This document shows, one piece after another, positions 10,170 to 20,919 of a stretch of DNA of 64,000 nucleotides. A program made the translations under genes and the position numbers. The notes beneath the pieces were generated by a model, which was not told the DNA's origin, searched no databases, and saw only the letters and a list, made by a program, of their open reading frames with translations. The DNA comes from CAYVQE01 sp964454005 (GTDB taxonomy: Bacteria; Myxococcota; B64-G9). The stretch is taken from assembly GCA_964454005.1 (NCBI GenBank), contig CAYVQE010000014.1, positions 1-64,000 of the forward strand. The letters run 5' to 3'. Numbering within the stretch: the first letter of the stretch is position 1; each line of letters begins with the position of its first letter.

Positions 10170-11228
10170 TCAGCGGGGCACCTGGCGCCAGCCACGGTCC
10201 TCCCGCTCGGCCTCGGCGGCCGGGTTCTCGGCCTCGTCGCGGTAGATCAGCTTCCAGGGTCCATCGGTCGGCGGCTGCTCGGGCCCGGCGATGCCGAAGA
10301 TCTGCTGTATGCCCTTGCGGATGGCGCTGTCGTGGGTGCAGTCGGGCAGCGGCCGGGTGGCGACCTCGGGGGCCTCGCCGGCAAAGCGGGGAAAGCGCAT
10401 GTCGCGGCCGTGCTGTTTTTTGAGCACGCCGTCGGTCTCGTAGGAGGTGAACCAGACGGTCATGTCGATCTGCGGGATCACGTCGTAGTAGGTGATCTGC
10501 GAGCCCACATGGGCGGTGACCGCCCCGGCCATGGCGCTGGCCATGCTGGTGGCCCGCATGCCGAAGCCGCCCAGCGGGCTGGCGATGGTGTGGAAGCGCA
10601 CCTCGAGGTCGTGGTGCTCGGCCGGGTCGTAGGCGCACAGGCGCGACGACTCCGGCAGGCACAGCGACTGCAGCAGCAGCACGCCGCCGGCCGAGTGGGC
10701 CACCACCTGCAGTCGCTCCACCTTGCCGGAGTATGCCCGGGCCAGCTGGGCCAGATCGTGGCCGATCCAGTACTCCACCGAATGCGGCCGGTTCCACTTG
10801 GTCCAGACGAAGAAGAAGACCAGGGTGCGCGGATCGCGCGCCAGCAAGCGCAAGGCGGTGTCCCAGTTGGGCCCGGGTTCGTCCACGCCGTGGATAAGCA
10901 GCGCCACCTGCTCGGCGGCGTCGACGCGGGCCGGCTGGTGGTGATCGCCGCTGTAGATGTAGTGCAGCCCCGGCTCCAGCCAGGTAGTCTCGAAGCGTTC
11001 GACGCGGTCCAGATCCACCGTGCCCTTCACCGGGCTGGCCGGGTTGCCCGGCTCCAGCAGCGACATGGTGGTCTCGTAGGTGCCGGAGACGTCCAGGATG
11101 CCCCAGTTGCGCGCGGCCGCGCCGCCGGCCGCCAGCGAAGCCAGCGTCCCCAGCAGCAAGGCCGCCGTCCAGCACGAGGGCAGGTCCGCGCGCCGCCGCG
11201 CTACTCCCCCGGCCGCCGGCCGCCTCAA
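10170..11228 (-). CDS. Exported alpha/beta-hydrolase (lipase-like)
   Basis: About 352 aa. The nucleophile elbow reads VVAHSAGG (Ser about 179) and the oxyanion-region block LLIHGVDE precedes it, so this is an alpha/beta hydrolase, possibly a lipase or esterase; the substrate is unknown. No ATG or GTG lies in a sensible place: a TTG at 11228 that overlaps the upstream stop (TTGA) gives an Arg-rich n-region and a hydrophobic stretch (TAALLLGTLASLAAGGAAA) resembling a signal peptide, so that start was chosen; an ATG at 11345 would overlap the upstream gene by 121 bp. It appears co-transcribed with the NHL-transglutaminase gene before it and converges on the efflux operon 14 bp away. Confidence 0.72.
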   Translation of the reverse strand: MRRPAAGGVARRRADLPSCWTAALLLGTLASLAAGGAAARNWGILDVSGTYETTMSLLEPGNPASPVKGTVDLDRVERFETTWLEPGLHYIYSGDHHQPARVDAAEQVALLIHGVDEPGPNWDTALRLLARDPRTLVFFFVWTKWNRPHSVEYWIGHDLAQLARAYSGKVERLQVVAHSAGGVLLLQSLCLPESSRLCAYDPAEHHDLEVRFHTIASPLGGFGMRATSMASAMAGAVTAHVGSQITYYDVIPQIDMTVWFTSYETDGVLKKQHGRDMRFPRFAGEAPEVATRPLPDCTHDSAIRKGIQQIFGIAGPEQPPTDGPWKLIYRDEAENPAAEAEREDRGWRQVPR

Positions 11229-12886
11229 GGGGCCACCATGGGCTCGGGCGCGTCGCCGGGCGCGGGCTCGCGATCCACCTCGCCCAGCGGCGCCAGTTCG
11301 CCGATGTGCTCGACGTAGACCTGGGTGCGGCCGCGGAAGGACCACTTGACGTTGCCGTTGTACTTCCAGTCCAGATACTCGCTCTGGCCGCCGGCCTCCG
11401 TGGTCACCAGCAGGGTGTTGTCCAGGTGGCCGAAGCCCAGCGCCACCCCGCGCGGGGTGTCGCGGTCACCGCGATCCGGGTCGACCGGGATCCAGCCCAC
11501 CCCGGGCAGGTAGACCTCGGCCCAGCGGTGGAAGACGTTGTCGACGAAGGCGTCGTCGCCGCGGGTGACCACCCCGCCGACGTAGCGCGCCGGAATGCCG
11601 TTGGCCCGGCACAGGGCCACGAAGACGAAGGTGTACTCCGAGCAGGAGCCCGTGCCCCGCTCGAGCAACAGCGGGGCAGCGTCCCAACCCGGCGGGGAGA
11701 GCTTGTACTCCAGCTTGTCGCGCACGTAGTGGTAGATCTTGCGCGCCATCCAGTAGGGATGGCGTTCGTCGCCGACCGCCTCACGCGCCGCCCGGCGGAT
11801 GGTCTTGTTGTTCAACCGGTACTTGGTGCCATCGGCCAGGTACTGCCGGCGTATCTTGCGCGGAATGTTGCGCAGCGGGCCCACCTGTTCGGGCAGAATC
11901 CAGAATTGAGTCCGGTGCAGAACCGCATCGACGGCGATGCGCGGCTCGAGAAAAGTGCCCGGCTTGACGTCCTGTTGGCGAAAGTGGGCCACCCGTTGGC
12001 CCCAACGGTCGCTCAGCACGGTGCGCGGCTCCGGCGAGAACACCGGCTTGCCCAGGATGGTCTGGTGGTAACGGCTGGCGGGCACCGCAATGAAGAAATC
12101 GACGATATCGACGTTGTCCGGCCCCTGCGACAGAAAGTGGATCACGTGCTCGACCCGCAACGTCTTGTCCTCGAGGTGCATCAGCGGCTTGTCGGCCTCG
12201 ACCCTGATGGCGAACAGCTTGCGCGTCTGGTAATCGCTGCACCACAACCGCTCGCCGTCGAAGGTCAGACCCCAGGGGTGCGGGCCCGGGCTATACAGGA
12301 TGCCCAGCACCTCGCCGTGCCGGCGGTCCACCATGTAGATTTCGTCCAGGCTGCGATCGGCGGCCCACAGCCGCTTGCCGTCGAAGGCCAGGCCGGTCAC
12401 AGCCCCGTGCGGCGCCGGCATGGTGCGCACCTTGGCGCCGTCGGCCGGATCGAGCACGTGGATTTGATCGCTGCGGGCGTCGGCCAGGTAGAGGAACTCG
12501 CCATCCCAGGTCAGCCCCCGTGGCGACCGCGCGGTCACCGGCAGCACCTTGTCGACCACCCCGGATTCGGGATCCAACCGGAACAACACGTCCTGGTCGC
12601 GATCGGCGACCCACAAAAACTTGCCATCGAAGGTCAGACCGGTGGCCCGGTAGCCCGGCGTGGGCAGCTCGGCCAGCACCTGGCCCGAGCGCAGGCCTAC
12701 CCGGAACAGCTTGTTGACCTTGCGGTCGGCCACCCACAGCGCCTCGCCGTCGAAGGCCATGCCCATCGAGCAGCAGCCCGGCGCATCCAACTTCTGCAGC
12801 ACATCGCCCGGCTGGCCGGCCCGGGCCGCGGTGACGGCCAGGCCGACGGCGAACAGGGCTGCGACTGCGATCCATGTCCTTCTCAT
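11225..12886 (-). CDS. Exported NHL/beta-propeller protein with C-terminal transglutaminase-like domain
   Basis: 553 aa with a signal peptide (MRRTWIAVAALFAVGLAVTA). Residues about 25-285 form repeated propeller blades with recurring FDGxxLWVADR units. The C-terminal half is a transglutaminase/protease-like fold: the Cys in GTGSCSEYTFVF (about residue 415), His in VFHRWAEVYLPG, and Asp in IPVDPDRGD are the expected triad. The start at 12886 is set by the signal peptide and a GGGGACGAG Shine-Dalgarno-like stretch. The architecture suggests a periplasmic or secreted enzyme that docks through its propeller. Peptide or cell-wall processing is an inference. It shares a 106-bp intergenic region with a divergent amidase gene. 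Confidence 0.82.
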   Translation of the reverse strand: MRRTWIAVAALFAVGLAVTAARAGQPGDVLQKLDAPGCCSMGMAFDGEALWVADRKVNKLFRVGLRSGQVLAELPTPGYRATGLTFDGKFLWVADRDQDVLFRLDPESGVVDKVLPVTARSPRGLTWDGEFLYLADARSDQIHVLDPADGAKVRTMPAPHGAVTGLAFDGKRLWAADRSLDEIYMVDRRHGEVLGILYSPGPHPWGLTFDGERLWCSDYQTRKLFAIRVEADKPLMHLEDKTLRVEHVIHFLSQGPDNVDIVDFFIAVPASRYHQTILGKPVFSPEPRTVLSDRWGQRVAHFRQQDVKPGTFLEPRIAVDAVLHRTQFWILPEQVGPLRNIPRKIRRQYLADGTKYRLNNKTIRRAAREAVGDERHPYWMARKIYHYVRDKLEYKLSPPGWDAAPLLLERGTGSCSEYTFVFVALCRANGIPARYVGGVVTRGDDAFVDNVFHRWAEVYLPGVGWIPVDPDRGDRDTPRGVALGFGHLDNTLLVTTEAGGQSEYLDWKYNGNVKWSFRGRTQVYVEHIGELAPLGEVDREPAPGDAPEPMVAP

Positions 12887-12936
12887 ATCTCGTCCCCGCC
12901 CCCGTCCGAGCCGCAGACTGCTCCGGCGGTGTTTTC

Positions 12937-12960
12937 GGAGGCACCTCCTGTGGTATACCA
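12937..12960. promoter_or_regulatory. Palindromes in the divergent intergenic region
   Basis: Two adjacent inverted repeats lie between the divergent NHL-transglutaminase and amidase genes: GGAGG-CA-CCTCC (12937-12948) and the perfect 10-bp palindrome TGGTATACCA (12951-12960), which contains a TATACC -10-like hexamer readable on both strands. It could be a shared operator or overlapping promoter. Confidence 0.35.
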
Positions 12961-12992
12961 GCCTCAGGCTCGCGAGGAAAGGACCGATCGGC

Positions 12993-15107
12993 ATGGCGCA
13001 TTCCATTCGAATCCCGCGAGCGCTCCTGGCGCTGTCCCTGGTCGTGGCGGCACCGGCTGCCGCCCAGACGGTCTGCGTCGACCCGGGCCACGGCGGAGCC
13101 GACCCCGGAGCGGTGGGCTGTGGCCTGGAGGAGGCGGCGGTCAACCTCGACACCGGCTTGCGGCTGCGCGACCTGCTCGCCGGCGCCGGTTACAGCGTGT
13201 TGCTGACCCGCGAGACCGACGTCGCGGTCGGCCTGGTGGCCCGGGCCGAGTACGCCAACAGCAACGGCGCCGACCGCTTCGTCTCCATTCATGCCAACTC
13301 GACCGGGGTGGTGGCCTCGGGCATCGAGACTTACTGCGCCAACAACGCCTCAGCCCAATCCTTCGATCTGCGCGATCGCATCCAGGCCGAGATGATCGCC
13401 ACCTGGCCGCTGCCGGACCGCGGTGGCAAGACCGCCAACTACACCGTGCTGACGGCCACGGCCATGCCGGCCACGCTGAGCGAGCTGGGTTTCATCAACA
13501 ACTGCGATGTCGATGCGGTCTACCTGGCCGATCCGGCCGAGCGCGAACGGGCGGCCGCCGCCCACCTGCGCGCCATCCAGGACCACTTCGGCGATGAACC
13601 GGTCGAGGTCGGCGTGCTGCGCGGGGTGGTGTTCGAGGATCGAGGGGTGGGCTTCGAGGACATGAGCGTGCGCCTGCCGGGCGCGCTGGTGGTGCTGCTG
13701 GAGACCGGTGACAGCCAGACCGCCGCCGCGCCGGACGCGGACTGGCGTTTCGACCTGGCGCCGGGCAATTATACGGTGCGCGCAACGCTCGCCGGCTATC
13801 AGCCGGCCGAGCGCAACTGCGACGTGGTCGCCAATCAGACCAGCTGGTGCTCGCTGGGCTTGCTGCCCGAATCGCCGACCGACGGCGGCGTGGACGGGGG
13901 CCGCGACGGCGGGGTTGAGCCGGATGCCGATGGCGACGCCGGCGCCGACGGCGGGGCGGACGCCGACGCAGATACCGGCGGCGACGCCAGCGACGGAAGT
14001 GCGGACGCCGGCGACGACGGCCTGCCCGATGCCGGTCGGGATGCCGGACCGGATGCCGGCAGCGACCCGGGCGCCGACCCGGGGGTCGGGGACGGCAACG
14101 GCGGCGGCTGCGGCTGTACCGCGCGCGGCAGCCGGCCGACCGGACCGATCGGGCTGCTGCTCGTACTGCTGCTGGCCGGCGCGCTGCAGCGCATACGGCG
14201 CAGGCCCGACACGCCCAGGCGGCACGGCCGCGGTCTCTGCGGGCGGGCTGCGGCCCGCCGCGGGACGACGACCCCGGCGCCCACCGCCGCCGGGCTGCTG
14301 GCCTTGATCGGGCTGCTGCTGGCCACCGGGGCCGCCGCCGATGAGCCACCACGCCTGGAGCCGCAGGCCGCCTTCGCCCGACTGGGGGCCGAACGCATCA
14401 TCGCCACCGGCTTCGTCGGACCGGTGCTGGCCCCCGACGGCCAGCGGCTGGTCTTCTCCGAGCCGGGCTACCGCGGCCTGTGGCTGACCGGGCTCGAAGG
14501 CGGCGCCCCCCGCCAGATCAGCGACTGGCCGCGGGCCGGGCTGCGGCCGATCTGGCGGGCCGACTCTGGCGCGATCGGACTGCGCCCGCGGCAGCGCCCC
14601 TTCGGGCCCCATCAGCCGGCGCTGGTCGACTTGGGCGGCCGCGATCGCGGCCCGCTGCGCGGCACCGGCCCGCGGGCCGTCCAACGCGATGATCGCATCT
14701 GGCTGCGCGACGATGCCGGCGAGCGGGCGGTCAGCCCGCCGGAGGTGCGGGCCTTCGCACCGGTGCTGAACCGAAACGGCCGCTGGCTGGTCTACTGCAG
14801 CCTGGGGCGGGGGCTTTGGCTCCAACGGCTGACCGACGGCGCGGTCTACCGGTTGGGCCCCGGCGTGCAGCCGGCCTTCGCGGCCGGCGGCCGCTGGCTG
14901 GTCTTCGCCCGGCCGCGCGACGACGGTCAACGGCTGACCGGCAGCGAGCTGTTGCTGGTCGACCTGCATCCCCCGGTGCCGCGGCTGGCGCCGCTGACGC
15001 GGACGCCGGAGCGGATTGAACTCCACCCCAGCCTGTCGGCCGACGGCGACCGGATCGCCTACTGGGTCGACGGTCGGATCGCGGTGGCCCGCCTGCATCA
15101 TGACTGA
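12993..15107 (+). CDS. N-acetylmuramoyl-L-alanine amidase joined in frame to a TolB/WD40-like propeller across a MYXO-CTERM-like signal
   Basis: 704 aa. A signal peptide (about 1-23) is followed by an Amidase_3 domain (VDPGHGGADPGA, a Glu in GLEEAAVNLD, SIHANST), which cleaves the peptidoglycan amide bond with Zn2+. Residues about 205-290 look like a carboxypeptidase-regulatory domain. A long Asp/Gly/Ala linker ends in GGGCGCTARG, a hydrophobic stretch and RIRRR at about 372-404, the pattern of a MYXO-CTERM sorting tag that should end a protein. The frame instead continues into a second signal-like segment (GLLALIGLLLATGAAADE) and a propeller-like domain with repeated LAPDGQRLVFSEPG-type blades. 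No ATG, GTG or stop separates the halves, so this is either a fusion or two genes merged by a lost stop or sequence error. Confidence 0.75.
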   Translation: MAHSIRIPRALLALSLVVAAPAAAQTVCVDPGHGGADPGAVGCGLEEAAVNLDTGLRLRDLLAGAGYSVLLTRETDVAVGLVARAEYANSNGADRFVSIHANSTGVVASGIETYCANNASAQSFDLRDRIQAEMIATWPLPDRGGKTANYTVLTATAMPATLSELGFINNCDVDAVYLADPAERERAAAAHLRAIQDHFGDEPVEVGVLRGVVFEDRGVGFEDMSVRLPGALVVLLETGDSQTAAAPDADWRFDLAPGNYTVRATLAGYQPAERNCDVVANQTSWCSLGLLPESPTDGGVDGGRDGGVEPDADGDAGADGGADADADTGGDASDGSADAGDDGLPDAGRDAGPDAGSDPGADPGVGDGNGGGCGCTARGSRPTGPIGLLLVLLLAGALQRIRRRPDTPRRHGRGLCGRAAARRGTTTPAPTAAGLLALIGLLLATGAAADEPPRLEPQAAFARLGAERIIATGFVGPVLAPDGQRLVFSEPGYRGLWLTGLEGGAPRQISDWPRAGLRPIWRADSGAIGLRPRQRPFGPHQPALVDLGGRDRGPLRGTGPRAVQRDDRIWLRDDAGERAVSPPEVRAFAPVLNRNGRWLVYCSLGRGLWLQRLTDGAVYRLGPGVQPAFAAGGRWLVFARPRDDGQRLTGSELLLVDLHPPVPRLAPLTRTPERIELHPSLSADGDRIAYWVDGRIAVARLHHD

Positions 15108-15489
15108 TCACCCGGCAGCGACCAAACCCATCTCGCGGACCCTGCTGGAGTTCGCCCGTCCGCTGCTCAGAGTGGTCGGCCCGAAACCGGATCGCGAGAC
15201 TTTCGAAGGCGTGCTGCGGGTGGCGGTCACCGTCTGGAATGCGGTGGTCATGGAGCAGGTCGGCTACAGCGGCCGCTACCTGAACCGGGCCCGCGAGCTG
15301 GTCGAACAGCAGGCCCTGCCAGCCGCGGTGGAGGTGTTCGGCTCCCTGGTCGAGCACAAGCACCAAGCCTTTGCCGCCGACCGGCGGCTGGTACTGGATT
15401 ACCGCCCGGTCGAGGCAGCCGACGGCCGGCTGGGCGTGGAGGTCGACTCCGGCTCGGCCGAGCAGCTGGCCGAACTCGATGGCGAATGA
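15100..15489 (+). CDS. Conserved hypothetical protein
   Basis: 129 aa, beginning MTDHPAATKPISRTLLEFAR. The ATG overlaps the previous stop by 8 bp, which suggests coupling. The central block TFEGVLRVAVTVWNAVVMEQ is predicted helical; no catalytic motif, signal peptide or membrane segment is visible. I do not recognise the family well enough to assign a function. It converges on the downstream lipoprotein gene with only 8 bp between stops. Confidence 0.7.
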   Translation: MTDHPAATKPISRTLLEFARPLLRVVGPKPDRETFEGVLRVAVTVWNAVVMEQVGYSGRYLNRARELVEQQALPAAVEVFGSLVEHKHQAFAADRRLVLDYRPVEAADGRLGVEVDSGSAEQLAELDGE

Positions 15490-15497
15490 GCGAAGCC

Positions 15498-16016
15498 TCA
15501 GTCGGGCCGCGGCACACACCCGCCGCCGGCGGCGACGAAATCAGCGGCGAAGCCGGCGGTGACCACGTCCTGAGCCTCCGGTGACTCGTCGTTGTCTAGC
15601 GAGAAGCACATCTGGTTGGCGGCGCAACCACCGCAGGCGTCCTCCAGGCAAGCGCACACCGGCACCGGGGTCGGCTGATCGCTGTCCGGCATCACCCAGT
15701 AGCCGACCACCGGGTGGGCGTTCATCAGCACCGGATCGTGATCGGCGCAGGCGGTGGCGGCATCGATGCAGCTCGGCACGCATTCCACCCCGCCCTGGCG
15801 ATCGGCGACACAGACCTCGGTATCCCAATCGCAGCCCGCGGCGGCACAGCCATTGGTCTTCAGGCAAATGCCGCCCATGCAGGCCAGGCCATCGCCGCAC
15901 TCACCAGCCGCGCCGCAGCTCTCGTAGAGCCCGACGCCGTCGGAACCATTCGAACCGCAGCCGATCAGCAGCAGCGTCATAGCCAACCCGATCCCAATCC
16001 AGGTCCGCGATACCAT
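15498..16016 (-). CDS. Cysteine-rich lipoprotein
   Basis: 172 aa with a clear lipoprotein signal (WIGIGLAMTLLLIGC; lipobox LLIG|C). The mature part has many paired cysteines (SCGAAGECGDGLACMGGICL), like the Cys-rich surface repeats that recur through this window. The start at 16016 has GGAGGT six bases upstream; an earlier in-frame ATG at 16043 does not. A promoter with TTGACA lies at 16045-16073. Function unknown; surface location in the outer membrane is inferred from the lipobox, which lacks Asp at +2. Confidence 0.85.
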   Translation of the reverse strand: MVSRTWIGIGLAMTLLLIGCGSNGSDGVGLYESCGAAGECGDGLACMGGICLKTNGCAAAGCDWDTEVCVADRQGGVECVPSCIDAATACADHDPVLMNAHPVVGYWVMPDSDQPTPVPVCACLEDACGGCAANQMCFSLDNDESPEAQDVVTAGFAADFVAAGGGCVPRPD

Positions 16017-16044
16017 CCGGCCACCTCCCATGGTGTTCTCCATT

Positions 16045-16073
16045 ATTCAACCCGCCGCTGACCGGCGTGTCAA
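16045..16073 (-). promoter_or_regulatory. Promoter for the Cys-rich lipoprotein
   Basis: On the minus strand a consensus TTGACA (16073-16068), 17-bp spacer, then TTGAAT (16050-16045). Predicted transcription start is about 16038, giving a ~22-nt leader with a GGAGGT site. Confidence 0.6.
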
Positions 16074-16346
16074 ACCGCCGGCCATGTCGCCCGGAGAGGC
16101 TGCCGCCATGCACCGCGCGCGGTGTTTTGGTGTAAGATTGGATCGGAGCGAGCGCCGGGCCGGGAGGGCGAGTCTTGAGCTGGATGCTGGCGAGCACGAT
16201 CGCGCTTTTCCGCTGGCGCTGCCGGCAGTCGACCTGTCGGAACGCCGGAACGGGCCGGCCCTGTTGCCCGGCAGCCGGGCTGCTGCGCATTCACCAGAAC
16301 AGGTACGCCGGTTGCTGGCACGCCGCTTGAGCCCCGCCGAGCTGTC

Positions 16347-16680
16347 CAAGGGGTCCTGGTCCAAGGGGTCTGGTCCAAGGGGTCTGGTCCAAGGGGTCTG
16401 GTCCAAGGGGTCGGTCCCTGGTCCAAGGGGTCCTGGTCCAAGGGGTCGGTCCAAGGGGTCAGGGGAACCGGGTCGGTCCCGGGTCGGTCCTGGTCCAAGG
16501 GGTCAGGGGAACCGGGTCCGGGTCCGGGTCCGGGTCAGGGGTCAGGTCCGAGGGGTCAGAGGAACCGATCCGAGGAACCGATCCCGATCGGGGAACCGAT
16601 CCCGATCCCGATCCGATCCCGATCCCGATCCGATCCCGATCCGGGGGAACCGATCCCGCGGGGGAACCGATCCCGCGAAC
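16347..16680. repeat. Degenerate tandem repeat array upstream of the REP-associated transposase
   Basis: A 330-bp run of short drifting repeats. It begins with about nine GGTCCAAGGGGTC-type units, continues through GGGTCC units and ends in GATCCC and GAACCGATCCC units. Two exact copies of GGGGTCAGGGGAACCG (16455-16470 and 16499-16514) link it to the array at 2277-2454. Frames open through it are low-complexity artefacts. Between the lipoprotein gene and this array (16074-16346) I see nothing else. Confidence 0.85.
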
Positions 16681-16691
16681 TTGAACACGGG

Positions 16692-16710
16692 GTGTCCGAA
16701 ATCCGGACAC
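16692..16710. repeat. Hairpin between the repeat array and the transposase
   Basis: GTGTCCG-AAATC-CGGACAC, a perfect 7-bp stem with a 5-nt loop, preceded by TTGAACACGG. Position and shape fit the REP hairpins recognised by RAYT transposases. Confidence 0.6.
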
Positions 16711-16836
16711 ACAAGAACGCCGAGGATTGCAACAGCCTGACCACGGAAAGCGCATTCATCTAGTTATTACAAACTGTTATAGCCAAAGATGAAGAACTGC
16801 GTTCATTCTGGCAAGGCACTTGCAAGACTCACGAAC

Positions 16837-17985
16837 ATGGCACGCAAGCTACGCTATCTGCCAGCTCCCGAGACGACTTTCTTGGTAACCATGCGCGCTT
16901 TCCAGAGCCGCTTCCTGCTGCGGCCCTCGAAAGAACTCAACGACATCGTGCTGGGCGTCATCGGCCGGGCGCTGGCCCTCTACCCCATCATGCTCCACAT
17001 CGTGGTCATGGCCTCGAATCACTTCCACTTCCTGTTGACCACCTCGAGCACGAAGCAGCTGTCCGATTTCATGCGCTACGTCAACGCCAACATCGCTCGC
17101 GAAATCGGCAAGCTCCACCGATGGCGGGGCTCGTTCTGGGAAGATCGCTATCACGCTCAACCCATCCTCGATCGCGACGAGATGGTCCGCCGCGTCGATT
17201 ATCTGCTCGCGCATGGCTGCAAGGAAGGCCTGGTGCTCAGTCCGGCCGACTGGCCGGGGATCAACTGTCTCGAAGCCCTGGTCGATGGCGCGGAGCTGGA
17301 AGGTACCTGGTACGACAGATCCAAAGAGTATGAGGCCCGCCGGGCCGGCCGCAAGGTGCCTTTCGGCCATTTCGCCACCCGCTACCCGGTCAAGCTCCAG
17401 CCGCTGCCGTTCCTGGCTGGCGATAGCGAGCAGGATCAGCGCGACTGGTATCGCGAGTTGGTCGCGAGCATCGAACAGAGGACCCGCGAACGGTTGACCG
17501 AGAAAGATTACAAGGTGCTGGGTCGTCAAAACGTATTCGCCATGGATCCCCACCACATGCCGGAGCAGACCAAACGCAGCCCACAGCCGGCCTGTCTGTG
17601 CTCACGCCTGGAAGACTGGAAGGAGTACTGCGACGCCTATCGGGAATTCGCCGCTCGCTACCGTGCAGCCTCGTGCCAGCTCAGAAATGGCGTGCACGAC
17701 GTGGTATTCCCAGAAAACTGTTTTCCGCCTCCGGCGGCATACACTGGCTCGACAGAGACTGCAGAGGCGCAGTCGTCGGTCTTGCGACACACTGAGCCGA
17801 CCGCTGCCCCTGTTCGTTCCCCGGTGCTGCCTGAACTATTGGCTTGTCGGCCGCGTCAACAGTCAGCGGGGGAACAGCCGACCCCATCGACCACGGGAGA
17901 AATGAAGTCGGGTCCATCGCGGATCGGCAAACCCTACCGGCTCCGAGACAGCTGTCAAAAAAAGCCGAGAAAGCCCGACCCTTAG
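16837..17985 (+). CDS. REP-associated tyrosine transposase (Y1 / HUH family)
   Basis: 382 aa. The HUH motif is present as SNHFHFLL, and the region RYVNANIAREIGKLHRWRG supplies a candidate catalytic Tyr. The N-terminus MARKLRY...FLLRPSKELN matches deltaproteobacterial RAYT-like proteins, so 16837 was chosen; an in-frame ATG at 16789 would add 16 residues. Such enzymes nick single-stranded REP hairpins and are usually domesticated and single-copy. The core ends near VVFPENCFPPPAAYTG; the last ~75 residues are Ser/Pro/Arg-rich and look like non-homologous read-through. Flanking repeats and the hairpin at 16692-16710 are its likely substrates. Confidence 0.88.
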   Translation: MARKLRYLPAPETTFLVTMRAFQSRFLLRPSKELNDIVLGVIGRALALYPIMLHIVVMASNHFHFLLTTSSTKQLSDFMRYVNANIAREIGKLHRWRGSFWEDRYHAQPILDRDEMVRRVDYLLAHGCKEGLVLSPADWPGINCLEALVDGAELEGTWYDRSKEYEARRAGRKVPFGHFATRYPVKLQPLPFLAGDSEQDQRDWYRELVASIEQRTRERLTEKDYKVLGRQNVFAMDPHHMPEQTKRSPQPACLCSRLEDWKEYCDAYREFAARYRAASCQLRNGVHDVVFPENCFPPPAAYTGSTETAEAQSSVLRHTEPTAAPVRSPVLPELLACRPRQQSAGEQPTPSTTGEMKSGPSRIGKPYRLRDSCQKKPRKPDP

Positions 17986-18017
17986 ACGTATTGATAGAGT
18001 CAGAAGCCGACTATAGC

Positions 18018-18224
18018 TCACAACATCGGCCACAGACCGACGAAGAAGAGGAACAGCAACAGGACCGAACCCACGGCGAAGGCCAGCCCCATCCCCAAGG
18101 CACGCCCCGGAGACTTGCGCCCGATCAGAGCGCCGATAAACCCCAGCACGCCAGCCACCAGCCCATAGCTGCCGTCGACCAGAGCGCCTTCCGAGGTGTC
18201 GCTGAGTAGCTCGGTCGGTATCAA
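18018..18224 (-). CDS. Small membrane protein, possibly truncated
   Basis: 68 aa if started at a TTG at 18224. Two hydrophobic segments (GLVAGVLGFIGALIG and GMGLAFAVGSVLLLFLFFVG) flank a basic turn (RKSPGRA). The same frame continues upstream, but there it runs through the repeat block at 18244-18349, so the true N-terminus may have been lost to repeat insertion. I do not recognise the family. Good membrane-protein character argues that it is or was a gene. Confidence 0.4.
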   Translation of the reverse strand: MIPTELLSDTSEGALVDGSYGLVAGVLGFIGALIGRKSPGRALGMGLAFAVGSVLLLFLFFVGLWPML

Positions 18225-18243
18225 GAAGATGGCGGACGAGTTC

Positions 18244-18349
18244 CCAGGCACCCCGGGTTCCAGCAACCGGGTCCAAACGAATCCCCAAACGAACCCCCTG
18301 GCACCCCGGGGGGAAACGGAAACGAATCCCCTGGCACCCCGGGGGGGAA
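18244..18349. repeat. GGCACCCCGGG repeat block
   Basis: Three copies of GGCACCCCGGG start at 18247, 18301 and 18333. The last two lie in ~28-bp units (18288-18315 and 18321-18349) of the form AACGAA(T/C)CCCCTGGCACC plus a G run. It separates the small membrane protein gene from the helicase start and contains no gene. The motif resembles the reverse complement of the 3228-3264 repeats. Confidence 0.75.
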
Positions 18350-18369
18350 TGTGGTCGACTCCGGGGGCG

Positions 18370-20862
<2,493 letters not shown>

Positions 20863-20919
20863 GCGCCGGGCGCCCCCCCATCGCGGCTCCGCATCCAAAA
20901 ACGCGGCAGACTCTGCGGC

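Noticed and set aside
16030..16740. Open plus-strand frame of about 236 codons through the repeat array
   Set aside because: Translation is a low-complexity run of Arg/Ser/Gly/Pro from repeats; no homology-like block and no good start.
16809..16824. Sigma-54-like element TGGCAAG-N4-TTGCA before the transposase
   Set aside because: Good sequence match with correct GG-N10-GC spacing, but the predicted start would be only ~2 nt before ATG and no activator is nearby; likely chance.
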